This document shows positions 25,568 through 37,326 of a stretch of 64,000 nucleotides of DNA, in pieces (positions within the stretch are counted from its first letter, which is position 1; each line of letters starts with the position of its first letter). The position numbers and the translations under genes were made by a program. Source of the DNA: Branchiostoma floridae (Eukaryota > Chordata > Leptocardii > Amphioxiformes > Branchiostomatidae); NCBI RefSeq assembly GCF_000003815.2, contig NC_049987.1:7510114-7574113 (forward strand), written 5' to 3'. The notes under the pieces are model-generated. The model had not been told where the DNA came from, made no database searches, and was given only the letters and a program-made list of their open reading frames with translations.

Positions 25568-26864
25568 AATGTTCCTCAGTACATTTTTGTGGCTTCCGGA
25601 TCGTTACAGAACATACCAGTGGTAACATTTGCTGTCATCAGACATTCAGATACAAAGGTATGGATGTGAAAAAGAGAGGATGTATGTTGAAATATTGATA
25701 ACTTACGTCACAGCTGACCCTTGTAGGGATCCAGTCCTAACCGGTTCTTTTGTATGGGTAGTTAAAGGCTCTTATTACAGCTGAGCGGAGCGAACCAACT
25801 GTAAGGGACGATTTAGAATTACCAAACGAGGCAATGGTTGCTTTTCTATTTGAAAGGCGCCTCAAAATTATATGCGTCAAACCAGAATCAGTTGCAAAGG
25901 TTCATTACGGAACGTCGCATTGTCCACATGGGGTGGAACAACATGCAAGAAAACTGTTGAAAAAAGAACATGTACCCCACAGTAAACGCCTTGGTACGTG
26001 CCTGACAATGAACTGTTAGTCATGTTGTTGTTTGGAGCATTCATACAACAGAGATGCCTATTTGAAGAAAGCTACAGGAGGCTTCAGAAGGACCTCACAT
26101 GTGCAGTTTCGGCCGTAAGCCAAGATGCGATGTCTCAATTTTTTTCGTCCGTCTGAGTTGATTTGAGGTAGGTATGTTGTTATTTACCTGCGTCAAATGC
26201 AAAACTTCCATTACGTATTTACAGCTTGAAACGTCTTAAACATTTCCAGTATAGAATCCGGTGTGGCAGGAACATAGGTGTGTGCCGAGTCACAAAAAGC
26301 ATTGCAATATCTCGTTGTCGTGTGCCAAAATCGCAGTCTGCCATCATAGTGATGACCTTTTGATCTTTAATTTTTCCCTATATCTGTTGTCGGTTTGATT
26401 CATTGTACACATGTATATTACATGTTTAAAAGAGAACGTTTCATTTATGAAATTTATAAATTAATCGTTTATACCCGGGTACAAACTTTAGAATAGTTAT
26501 CAAGTTACTGGATTTGCTTTGGTACAATTATGAAACAATGTGCAATCGGCTGGGGTACGATTACATCATGTCTGTTGGAGAAGCCGTAGGACAGGTTGTG
26601 AAGCTACCATTCGTACGCCTGAATAATTGCGATAATACCTGTGCTTGTATTTATAGCCCGACCAAAAATGTCCGTGTTGACCAGACAGGAAATATGAGAA
26701 ATAAGAATGTAAGTAACAAAACTACACCGTAAGCGGGAAAATCGTTGGTCGATCTTAGTCTGTACCTGACTGACTATGCTGGCTATTCTTATTGGCCTCC
26801 GTCCGTCTAAAGAGACGATGGGTTTTGGTCATGGTCGACATCTTTCTAGAGCAAATGTCTGTAA
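25568..26864. other. Intergenic region, no gene seen
   Basis: No supported coding region, RNA gene or repeat boundary was seen. Confidence 0.4.
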
Positions 26865-27476
26865 GTTGTTGGTGTGCTCACCATATGTCAATAGCCACCT
26901 TCCCGGGTCAGGGGTATATTATTGTTGACAGCATCTCATTTTCAAGAAGGTGACTTGAGAAACGTGACATGGCTATGTAGGTCTCACACAATGGTTGTAT
27001 TAGCTCCCTAGGTAGCAAAGGTCAAATTATTCTCCCTTACCGGCATAAATTTTTTGACAGGGGAGTTTTGCTACCAGAGGAGTTGGTCGGCCGCGCACGA
27101 ACCTAAGCCAATTTCCTGATTTTCCCCACGAAATCTACGATCCCTGTACCCCGTAGGAAGACCTGGTAGATGCTAGGTCGACCTGTGCGATATTGCATGC
27201 GTTTGTTCAAAACGTTTCCAATGAAAGAGGGAATGGGACAAAGGAAGGGACATTGTGTTACCTGTGTGATAACAATCCAATAGAAAGGTCTGTTGATTTG
27301 GACGGGCTAAAGATCTTTGCTACCTAGGGAGCTAATACATCCATTGTGTGAGACCTACATAGCCATGTCATGTTTCTCAAGTCACCTACTTTGAAAATGA
27401 GATGCTGTACAACAATAATATACCCTGACACGGGAAAGTGGCTATTGACATTATGTGAATAGCACAACAACAACAA
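26865..27476. mobile_element. Foldback element with ~160-bp terminal inverted repeats
   Basis: Arms 26865-27022 and 27314-27476 are inverted copies (both contain 'gacatggctatgtaggtctc' or its complement, and 'tagctccctaggtagcaaag'). The spacer is about 290 bases with no coding capacity. Confidence 0.8.
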
Positions 27477-27779
27477 TACAAAAGCACTGACAAGGAAGGG
27501 ACTCAGAGAGACCAGACCTTGATATTTTGGCCCCCTTACCCCTCCTTGTTCTAATAGCTTTTGCATAGACCACACGACTTTCTGTTTTAAACGCCTGTGT
27601 GGTATCCGACAGTGAAGCACTTTGGCTGAAGCAGCAAAGACGTTAAGCGAGAAAAATTTGATTTGTGTGACCCTTGATTTTAAAATTGGAATATGATGCG
27701 TGATATAAAAGGAAGATTACAAAAAGACGACAAAACATACAAAAAAAGCGTACAAAAACTAATTCTTTATCTACGAAGT

Positions 27780-29184
27780 TCGTTGAGCAACATCATCGGT
27801 CATATATGTGATCTCTCTGTGGCGGTAGTCTTCAGCGAAGGTATTTAGTATGTTTCTGGTCTTACAGTTGTGCTGACGACCGCCGACACCGTGACCCTGC
27901 CATGACGTGACACCCCAAGCTAAACCGTCTGCAAAACGCACAAGAACTCATTCTTCATCCATAAAATTTGTTGAGTAACGTGTCAAATATTTGATCTCTC
28001 TGTGGCAGTAGCCTTGAGCGAAAATGAAGTGGGTATTTAGTATGTTTCTGGTCTTACAGTTGTGCTGACAACCTGCTTCGGCCATGACGTAGCGCCCCCG
28101 GCTAGACCGCCTACAAAGCGCACAAAAACTCATTCTTTATCCATGAAATTCGTCAACTATTTGATCTCTCTATGGCAGTAGCCTTGAGCAAAAATGAAGG
28201 GGGTATTTAGAATGCTTCTGGTCTTACAGTTGTGCTAACGACCGCTGAGACCGTGTCCCCGCTACCATGACGTGACGTTCCCGGCTAGACCGTGTACAAC
28301 TTGAGCGCACACAAACTCATAATTAAAACATATGATAATGAAATTCGTTGAGCAACCTGTCATAAATTTGATCTCTCTGTGGCGGTAACCTTGAGCGAAA
28401 ATGAAGGGGTATTTAGAATGCTTCTGGTCTTACAGTTGTGCTAACGACCGCCGACGCCGACACCATGACGTGACACCCCCGGCTAGACTGTCTACAAAGC
28501 GCACAAGAACTCATTCTTTATCCATGAAATTTGTTGAGTGACCTGTAAAATATTTGGCGGTAGCCTTGAGCGAAGGTGAAGTTGGGTATTTAGTATGTTT
28601 CTGGTCTTACAGTTGTCCTGACGACCGCCGACACCATGCCCCTGCCATTGCGCGGCCCCCGGTTAGACCGTCTACAACTTGTGCGCACAAAAACTCATTC
28701 TTTATCTATAATTTTCGTTGAGTGACCTGTCATATATTTCATCACTCTATGGCAGTATCCTTGAGCGAAAACGAAGGAGGTATTTAGTTTATTTCTGGTC
28801 TTTAATACAGGTGTGCTAACGACCGCCGACACCGTACCCCGCCGCCATTACGTGACGCGGCCCCCGGTTAGACCGTCTACAAAGTGTGCAAGAACGTATT
28901 CTTTATCCATGAAATTCGTTCAGCGACCTGTCAAATATTTGGTCACAATGCCGCTGTGGCCTTGAGCAAAATGAAGGGGGTATCTAGTAATCTCCAAGCA
29001 GATCCTACAGTGCCATAAGATAGTATCAAAGTTGGCCAAGGAGTATAGCCGGCCAAAGGGAGTCAAACGGGCATCGGTCGCATAAACACTCCCAGGCCGA
29101 CTTCACTCCACTGCCAGCTTTTAATACCATCTTATGCTACCGTATGCTTGGAGATAAGTATTTAGAATGTTTCTGGTCTTACAG
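27780..29184 (+). repeat. Tandem array repeating the MCT 5' UTR splice acceptor
   Basis: Seven units of about 170-206 bases. Each contains a 'ttctggtcttacag'-type acceptor followed by 'ttgtgctgacgaccgccgac'. Acceptor AG positions: 27866-27867, 28058-28059, 28228-28229, 28434-28435, 28611-28612, 28809-28810 and the presumed functional one at 29183-29184. The last interval is longer (374 bases) because of an inserted MITE at 28991-29155. Five units also keep a tiny ATG-ACG-stop frame. Confidence 0.9.
28991..29155. mobile_element. MITE inserted in the MCT tandem array
   Basis: Ends 'tctccaagcagatcc' and 'gtatgcttggaga' are inverted, and the inner 'gccataagatagtat' / 'ataccatcttatgct' also pair. 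It is flanked by gtatctag and gtatttag, consistent with an 8-base target duplication. A similar terminus (tctccaagcaga) occurs near 34229 and 43871. Confidence 0.7.
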
Positions 29185-29258
29185 GTGTGTTAACGACCGG
29201 CGACACCGTGCCCCTGCCACCATGACGTAACACCCCCGGCTAGACCGTCCAGCCGACC
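29185..29258 (+). promoter_or_regulatory. MCT 5' UTR (acceptor exon leader) with minimal uORF
   Basis: The exon leader begins after the acceptor at 29183-29184. It contains an upstream ATG at 29222 in a perfect Kozak setting (gccaccATGa) that reads only Met-Thr-stop (29222-29230), ending 28 bases before the main ATG. Such a minimal uORF would be expected to reduce initiation at the main start. The upstream non-coding exon that donates to this acceptor was not identified. Confidence 0.6.
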
Positions 29259-32200
29259 ATGGTGGTGGTCGCCCCTGACGGCGGCTGGAGCTGGATGGTG
29301 CTGTTCGCCGGGCTGGGCGCCATGATCTGCACGGAGGGCATGGCCGATGCCGTCAGCGTGCTGGTGCCCGCCTGGCTGGACAAGTTTCAGAGCTCCCGGG
29401 GCAGCACGGCCTGGATAGGCTCACTGCTTTGTCTCAGGTTCATAGCAGGTATAAATGAATGAAGACCTTTATTGTACATACATACCCACTGGGTTCGGTA
29501 CAGGTCGCAACAAAAGATACAGTACATGGAATATATACAATGAAATATAGACAATGAATCTACAATCAATCCTATTCTACTTCGTGAATTCGACTTCTTC
29601 TCGTTTCTTTGTGATGTTGAAAATGTAGGACAGATATGGTTTATAAGTAAAGGTTTGTCTAAATTCATAAGGAATATAAATTTGTCTATTTCACCTAATT
29701 GTATGGTGGTATCTTTTATCTATGGTGGACTGCACTTGGGGCACCGGTGTGGCACTGCGGGGTTCGTTCGCTGCGGCACTGTTGTGTTGTTTTCGCCAAT
29801 TTTTCATAATTCACATATTGCGTAATACATGTACGTAAAAGTATGCCTTAAAATACAACTAAATACGCAAAACGTAAGAAAACTCGTTCTATATCTCTGA
29901 AATTCGTTGAGTAATCTTTCGAAGCCCGCAGTCATCCAAGTAGCGACAAACTGTGCTGTGTCATATCTCATACCAAGAATACGAAAATTACAAAACATTA
30001 TCTGGTATGAAAAAGAGAGATATGTCTAGGTGCCCTGCTTGCATTTAATTCATGGTCTTTGCAATACTCTATGGTCTAAAATGGTTTCTTTCATTATGCT
30101 GGACATAACGTTATATTCACCACACATGAATTGTTTTTTCACAGGTCCTTTCGGGGGTGTTCTGATTAAGAAGTTCGGATGTCGGAAGGTCGGCATGCTG
30201 GGCAGCCTGATGATGTCCGCGGGGATCGCCCTCAGTGCGTTTGGGACCAACGTGCCTTACATGTACTTCACATACGGGATTCTGGGAGGTAAGCTGAATC
30301 ATCTAGGAATGTCCCTGTATATGTAGTTCAACTGATAGCAGAATTGCACTTGAGCTCCTAGTAGGTATCCGGAGACCCTGGTTCAAAGCCTGGTATGGGC
30401 ATCTCGATTGGGACGCTGCACCTATCTTTTCGGAAGAGACGTAAATGGGGGTCAGTATTTGAGAAGATGCTAGTACGTTAAAGGGGAAGCAACTCATCCC
30501 TGTAAAAATATGCCTTGCTACTGCTGAAACAGCGAAATGAGTGTATTGCCTTGGAAAAAAATAAAGTGAAGTGAAGTAAAGTAAAGTGAAAGTGAAACTT
30601 GAACCAATGTACAACTAGACACTACAAGGTGAACACCAACAAGTTGAATGACCTGCTTATTGATTCAGTTAAAACTCAAGCAGAACTATACCATTACCAT
30701 TACATTCTAAACTAATACAGTCAATCACAACCATACTACACAATGCTTGCTAAAGAAATGCACCAACAGATTATCAGTAGAAATTGCGTCATGATACGTT
30801 CCAGTGTCTTCGATATATCTAACCACTTTTTCTCTCCCCCTCTTTCTCTATCAGGAACTGGCTGTGGCCTCCCTCTGCTAGCCGCAATCGTCAGCGTCGG
30901 TCAGTACTTTGACAAGAAACGTCACATTGCGTACGGCATCTCCGTCGCCGGTGTCGGGGTTGGCATCTCTCTCTTCTCCATGTTCCAACAGTTCCTCCTG
31001 GACGAGTTCGGCTGGTTCGGGACAGCTCTCATCATGGGCGCGGTCTTACTCAACAACTGCGTCTTCTGTGCAATCTTCCGCCCGCTCCCGGACATTCCCG
31101 AGGAAACCGAGAATAATGTGATAACCGAGAAAGCAGTAGAGGAGGCGATGAACTTGAAACAAGAAAAGGCAAGGTTGATCGATACACCAGATACTGGGGG
31201 CGACGGACTCCTACATGTGCCGATAACTGCTGAATATAGAGAGTTACGGTCCAGCAAAAGTAACTTGATGGCGTTCAAGGCGTTATCTAATGCCATGTAC
31301 CTGTCTCATGAAAGTCTAGTTAGCGGCAGGTCACGCCCGAACTCTGCGGCAACGTCCAGGTACCACTCCAGGGGCCCCTCTCGTGTGCAGTCCATGCACT
31401 CTCTCGCAAGTTGTCGACTCAACTCTCGCGTAGACATCAACGTGGTCCAAGAACCTCACGAAGACGCGCCGCGAGCAAAGAAGACATGGTTACAAAAGAT
31501 AAGACATTTAGGAACAACTATCCTTGAGACGCTGGAATGGGATCCTTCTCTCCTCACAAGTCCCATCGTTTTGGTTTTCCTCGTTGCAAACTTGTTGAAA
31601 AGTTTTGGAAACTTCGTGCCGTTGGTGGTATACGCGGACAAAGCCACGACAGAGGGTCTGACGTACGACCAAGCCACGTTGACCGTGTCCATGATGGGGT
31701 TTGCCGGCATTGTTGGGAGGTTATTTTTCCCGGCAGTGTGCAGCTTCTGTAAAGTCCGTTCCTTGTGGGTTTTCATGGTAGCCGTGGTGGTGACCGGGGT
31801 CCCGCTCCTGCTGCTGCTGGTCTGGAGAAGCTTCACGGCGTACTGCTTCTGCGGAGGTCTGTTCGGGGCCGGCCTCGGGGGAGCTGCCGCCGTCGTGCCG
31901 GCGCTGACCGTGGACCTGTTCGGTGTGGAGGAACTGCCCACCCTCTACGGGTTCGAGATGCTGATGGAGGGGGCAACAGGTCTCATCGCAGGGCCCATAG
32001 CAGGTAAATCAACCAATCAATCAATAGATCGATCGATTGAGTACGCCAGAATGTGCCAGCTGATAGTCTATCTGCAGACGCCCTTTTGTGCCAACTTGAG
32101 CTAGACACATTAGGCGCTAAATGCTGGGCTTCTGGAGTCCGCAAGACGCTAGAGGAATGTGGTTTTGGCTATGTCTGGCATTCTCCCATGTCATCTAAAT

Positions 32201-33362
32201 CCATCGCAAATAATTCCATCCATCGACCAACGCTTAAAAGATATGTACCTTCAATCTTTCATGACAGCAATGCGCAACAACAACAAATCACGAACATACA
32301 GATTACTTAAGGCTACTTACAACGACGAGAAATACTTAAAGATTGCAAACATTCGGCACAGAACAGCCATCACAAAGCTCCGCATTAGTTCACACAGACT
32401 CCACATTGAAAAAGGCCGACATAACCACATTCCTCCGGAAGAAAGAATCTGCCAATACTGTAACTTGAATAAGATAGAGGATGAGTGTCACTTTATTGTT
32501 GACTGTACTTTATACAACAACGAAAGAAACGTCCTTTTTGAAAATATACAACATATGTTTCCTAATTTCCGATTCTTGAATACCACGGAAAAATTCATAT
32601 TTCTCATGCAACTAGATAAACCATACATTATTGATTCCATCTGTCCTTATGTTTATAACTGTTTTAAGAAGCGAGAAGAAGTTGAACTTGTACATACTAG
32701 AATGTATTAGCATTATGTAGAGATGATAAGATACCCTTTTGTCAAAATTGAACCTTATCACTAGCGCTACGACCTGTACTTAGCTTGTTTGAGCACAAAT
32801 GTACAATAAAGGTCATTCATTCATTCATTCATTAATTGACTGATCTATCTGATACTGAAATATTAGATGATGAAACAGGTCTTCTTTCCATGAGTGGAAG
32901 CATTTATATCCTCATAATGCGTGAAATGATAGCCATTCTGCTGGCCAGTGGAGTCAGTAACAAACACTCCAGTGTGACTCTGACCAAACTCCGTGGTGTG
33001 CAGGTTTGGCAAGCAATTTAGAAGAATAAAATAATAACAAATGTTGTATACCCATCCTTACCCTATTCTTATAGACGCTTTTGTGGAGTTTGATCATGTT
33101 TGTTGTCACTGATAAATGAACAAACTATTCCCCTCTACCAGGTGCTCTATATGATGTGAGCGGTACATACGACTGGGGCTTCGGGCTGGCAGGCATAGCA
33201 CTCATCGTCGGCGGTCTGATGTTGTTCGCCATCCCGTGCCTGGAGAGGAAAACGGACGTACCTGTCATCGAACTTGAAGACATTGATGGCTACACACCCA
33301 AACTCGTCACCATACCTGAGGCTGAACCGGAAGTAGTCGAGGCCCAACTGACGTCAGTGTGA
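29259..33362 (+). CDS. Monocarboxylate transporter family protein (SLC16-type MFS), 4 coding exons
   Basis: Twelve-helix major-facilitator transporter of the SLC16 family, 567 aa, expected in the plasma membrane; substrate not predictable. Exons: 29259-29448, 30145-30288, 30855-32003, 33142-33362, all GT-AG with phase-1 junctions. Signature 1 is PDGGWSW (residues 6-12) at the start of TM1. Signature 2 is YFDKKRHIAYGISVAGVGVG (129-148) at TM5. A large Ser/Arg-rich cytosolic loop separates TM6 and TM7, as in the family. The C-terminal tail is acidic. The start ATG (gccgaccATGg) fits the family N terminus and lies 74 bases after an upstream acceptor. The last intron holds a LINE 3' fragment, and intron 1 begins with a LINE tail. 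It resembles the less-studied MCT9/12/14-type members as much as MCT1-4, so no number is given. Confidence 0.94.
29453..29690 (-). mobile_element. LINE 3' end beside the exon-1 donor of MCT
   Basis: On the minus strand it ends in 'acaataaaggtcttcattca', the tail shared by other LINE fragments here. It starts only about five bases after the splice donor at 29449. The remaining body has no intact frame. Confidence 0.6.
29800..29950. repeat. Second dispersed copy of the same repeat, in MCT intron 1
   Basis: About 150 bases matching 24220-24366, including 'aaattcgttgagtaatcttt'. Located in the intron after the first MCT coding exon. Confidence 0.6.
30338..30600 (+). mobile_element. SINE-like element in MCT intron 2
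   Basis: A box-B-like 'ggttcaaagcc' at about 30380 is preceded by a degraded box A, followed by a conserved body ('cggaagagacgtaaatgggg') and a tail of (aaagtga)-type repeats to 30600. The body recurs at 16420-16530. Confidence 0.6.
32085..32835 (+). mobile_element. 5'-truncated LINE with C-terminal ORF2 fragment
   Basis: An open frame to 32710 encodes the C-terminal part of a non-LTR retrotransposon ORF2, with ITKLRISSHRLHIEKGRH and a zinc-knuckle-like CQYCNLNKIEDECHFIVDC. An earlier part of the protein (CWASGVRKTLEECGF) is in another frame, so there is a frameshift near 32200. It ends in ACAATAAAGGTCATTC and a (ATTC)n tail at 32815-32835. It lies in the last MCT intron, same strand. Not active. 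Confidence 0.8.
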
Positions 33363-33737
33363 CCCCTGAAGATAAGACACGTTAAAAATAATTCTCACCT
33401 GTAAAGCCTTCAAGTATTGCCAGTCGTGGTAAAATCTATAGGAATAATGATGGCAATTCAATATTAGCTTACCTTTATCCGCGGAGTAATCTAATCATAC
33501 ATGATTCTTTGAAAACGGGGTATTTATGGGAATATTACGTCGACGGCCGGTAGTTGTAATATTTTCAAAACTATTGTGACACTGTCTTCTGTTGAGATGT
33601 TGTCCACAACCTCCCTACAAAAAGTGGAAGAAGAACAAGGAAAGACATATCGTGACTGGCGTTTGACTATAAAACATGACGTCGCGATATCTTTTTCGGC
33701 TTTAATATTATGTAATATTTTCGTTACTGCAAGGAGT

Positions 33738-33743
33738 AATAAA
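33738..33743 (+). terminator. Candidate MCT poly(A) signal
   Basis: AATAAA about 375 bases after the MCT stop. A MITE end (33468-33560) lies inside the putative 3' UTR. No clear GT-rich downstream element was seen, so the call is tentative. Confidence 0.4.
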
Positions 33744-33952
33744 CTATATAGTATAGCAAATTCCTCTGCCAGGTGAGGAATTCGGGTTTCCAAATATCAC
33801 AGTCCGTTACAACATTTAGATATCCGTGTTTGTGTCACAGTTTTATGAAGTCACTTTCGGATAATCTACCTCATCGTCGGTATAACAGGGTGATACTCTA
33901 ATTCCGGACAGACGGTCTAATTACGGAAACTGTTCTTAATTGTTTGAGAGGA

Positions 33953-34080
33953 ATGAATGAATGAATTTTATTGCTCAACAATCGCACAGGGTACAATTTA
34001 TGGCAACCAATAATAACTAATAGCTATACAGACAATAGTACTAAGAGGCTACATACAAAACAACAACAACAAAACATTAT
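33953..34080 (-). mobile_element. LINE 3' tail
   Basis: (GAATGAAT)n followed by 'tttattgctcaac' is the complement of the LINE tail seen at 32815-32835. No coding part is recognised. Confidence 0.5.
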
Positions 34081-34235
34081 CTATAACAGTACAGTTATGG
34101 GTGATTAATCTGGTCTCGCATTTGGAATACATTATAAAGAAACTGGCCTACGTAGACGGATATATGAGGTAAACATGAGAGCATGACCTGATAACCGAAG
34201 GTAAAGTGTCTCTTTGGACATGACTATTCTCCAAG

Positions 34236-34361
34236 CAGAGGTTGTGTCGCGGAGATATAGTAGTAGTCGGGAAATTTACCGGCGCGCTTCTATCAGGAGC
34301 GCCTCGGTAAATTTCCCGACTAGTACCTGACTACTGCAACATCTGTGCGACTCAACCTCTG
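34236..34361. repeat. Hairpin insertion inside the left terminal repeat
   Basis: A 126-base inverted repeat: 'cagaggttgtgtcgc' pairs with 'gcgactcaacctctg', and an inner perfect stem 'gtcgggaaatttaccg' pairs with its complement. It interrupts the left end of the 5.2-kb element between 'tattctccaag' and 'tagtcc', which are adjacent in the right end. Confidence 0.75.
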
Positions 34362-34499
34362 CTTTAGTCCAGCGGCATAGCTGAAAAATTGTGCAAATTT
34401 GTCTAAAAGCACCAAATTTGGCATACATGCAGTTGAATGTATTCTAAACAGAAATAGATATGGAGGCATCTCAAGTTCTGCCAAGAATTGATTTTATGG

Positions 34500-35450
34500 C
34501 ACTTTTTGGGCATTTTTAGACCAAAAATGTATATTTTGGGCTTTAGTGCCCTGGTATTACAACCTACTGATCTGAAATTCGGCACAGACGTGCATTGAAC
34601 ATATGCCCTCAGGATGTCATCAACACTTTTTGCATACGACACTTCAATAATGAGATATTTTGGGATATTTGGCTATTTTTGACTAAAAATGTATATTTTT
34701 GGCTCCTTTGTCCTTATATTAAAACCTATTGACCAAAAATTTGGTGTAGAGATGCATTGAACATATGCTCCCAGAATAGCATCAACACTTTTTTCATACA
34801 TCACTTCAAAAAAGTGCTATTTTGGGATTTTTGGCAATTTTTGACAAAAAATGCATATTTTGGGCTCCTATGCCCTTGTATTAGGACCAAATGACCTGAA
34901 ATTTGGTATGAAGGTAGTGTAGGCCAAGTGCGGACAGTATATCGGCTGTGTTGTGGCAAACATTGCTAAAATTGTTGAATTGGGGGATTTTTTGCTATTT
35001 TTAGACTAAAAATGTATATTATTGGCTCCTGTGCCTTTGTATGAAAACCAAATTCTGTGGCCAGGTTTTTAATCCAAATGACCTGAAATTTGGCATGGAC
35101 GTGCCTATAACATATGGTCACAGGAATGCATTCACGCTTTTTTGCATACTTTAAGTAAAAATGGTTGATATTGGGATTTTATGCCATTTTTAGACAAAAA
35201 TGTACATTTTTGGCTCCTGTTCCCTGGTAATTAGACCGAATGACTTGAAATTTGGTGTCGGAATGCCTTTTACATATATAAACAGGACTTAAATCATACC
35301 TTTTGCCTACACCACTTTATAATGGTTAATTTTGTGATTTTTTTGCCATTTTTAGACCAAAAATGTATATTTTGAGCTCCTGTGCCTTCGTATTTAAACC
35401 AAATGACCTGAAATTCAGTGTGGATGTAGCTATCACATTATGGATTAGAG
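34500..35450. repeat. Satellite array, six units of ~163 bp
   Basis: Recurring 'aaaaatgtatatttt' with 'tggctcctgtgcc' and 'gacctgaaatttgg' at about 34523, 34685, 34846, 35008, 35195 and 35359. Spacing is 161-187 bases. Units are diverged. Contained within the 5.2-kb element. Confidence 0.85.
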
Positions 35451-35639
35451 AGGAGAAACTTGAAAGAGTCCATTGAGTATGGGGGTATATTTGGAAGAGT
35501 CCATTGTTGCACGGAGGGTACAATTGGAAAAAAATTCAATGTCGGATTAATTGGGATGTTGGTATATAATTGTTCTTGGGCGGGTAAAATAATACGAGAA
35601 AACATACAACTCACACAAAACGAGGCTACAAATCAGACA

Positions 35640-36170
35640 GTGCAGGAGGTATGGACACTACTTGGAGACCGGACAAAACGGGGGTACAGACACTACAGGG
35701 GTTACGGACACTCCAGGCGGAATGGACACTACAGAATAGCATTACAGGGGGTACGGACACTACTGGGGTACAGATTAGACACTAAAGGGGATAAGGACAC
35801 TACAGGGGTACACATCAGACACTACAGGGGCTAAGGGCACTACTGGGGGAACGGACACTACAGAATTAATAGGCATTACAGGGGGTACGGACATTGCTGG
35901 GGTCAGGATTGGACACTAAGGGGGATAAGGGTACAGATCAGACACCGCAGGGGGTACGGGCACTACTGGGGGTACAGATCAGACACTACAGGGGGTAGGG
36001 ACACTATAGAATGAATGAGCATTACAGGGGGTACGGACACTACTGAGGGTACAGATCAGACACTACTGTGGGTATATGGACACTACAGTGAGAACTAACA
36101 TTACTGGGGGTATTGACACTACTGTGGGGGTGTTGGCACTTAACTAGGGGTACAGACACTTCTTGGCAGT
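35640..36170 (+). repeat. Minisatellite with ~18-20 bp unit
   Basis: Many imperfect copies of 'gggggtacggacactact' and variants with 'agatcagacactacag'. Contained within the 5.2-kb element, after the satellite array. Confidence 0.85.
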
Positions 36171-37326
36171 AATGGGTATGGTACATCGTACCGGGAAAAA
36201 CGGGAAAAACTGACCTAAAACAATCAGTTGACAGGAGTTTGGACCAATGAGAAAATTAACTATTGACAGGCATCAACAATAACGAGTGACCGTAGGTAAC
36301 ATACTCGTGACGTAATTATGGTTTATGTAGGTTGTTTTCTGTGTGTTTGAGTGTCAATTATGATTTGACCAGTTATTTCCTATAGATTGAGTTTGTTTTA
36401 ACGAACCTGGCCTGTTTATGTGTGTATGATGTTCAGCGTTAGGGTTATGTTGGCTTGGCTGTGTGTTTTCTGTGGTGACCAGCAGGGCCAGGTTGTTTGT
36501 CTGTGTCTTTCACACTCGCTAAATCCTAGCCGAATAGTGCAAGCTATAAATTTTGCACAACTTTAGTGATGACGTTATTTTGTAACATTTATTAGATAGG
36601 AGTACATTTTTACCTAGGCGTCTTTCCTGCTAATTCATGAAAATCAATTGTCTCTCTTCACCTTCTGTCCTTGCGGTTTCCCTGTTACCGTAAGCCAGAC
36701 GACAAGCGAACACTTCATTGATGCTACAATATGGTCGCAAATGTCCTTACCTGCCCGAGGGTTTGTGAAGTCAAATTGCTGGCAGAGACAAAATCAGCAC
36801 AGTAACTACTGTCCCAATTCAATTCAATAATTCAAATCATTTTTGGTAGTGAAAGATTCCCAAAGTTGATGGTCTAAAGCACAATTTGGAGAAGGGCACA
36901 GATAGCTGACCAACCCTGATGTCAATTGAAAATGTGGACAAAACAATTCACATCATACTTGCCATCGTCTCCCTTGTAATTAAGCATTGCAGCGACGTGT
37001 CAGTTCGAAAAAAGTCATCTGCTCTTTGTATTTTAATGAGAAGAATCTCATACCTCAGTCCATAACTACGAAAGCCAATTGCTTATCTAGCTGCTACAAA
37101 GAAGACTGTTTTGTAAGATGCTGGCTAGCTGCGAGTGCAAGGAGCCCCGGTAGAAATCAGATGCGCACAGGCTTAAATCCTGGCTTATACTACTTGTAGC
37201 AAATGGAGCTTTGAGCTGTAAATGGCTAAAGACAACTGTTCAAAAGTAAAACATAGTGGACGCCTTTGTTCCTCTGTGAGGATGCCCTTATCAAACATCT
37301 TTTGTACTTGAATAATTATGTGACTA

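Noticed and set aside
29040-29100. Additional MCT array unit
   Set aside because: The segment is the interior of a MITE inserted in the array and not a repeat unit.
35640-36170. CRISPR-like array
   Set aside because: The repeats are short, imperfect and without spacers, so this is a eukaryotic minisatellite.
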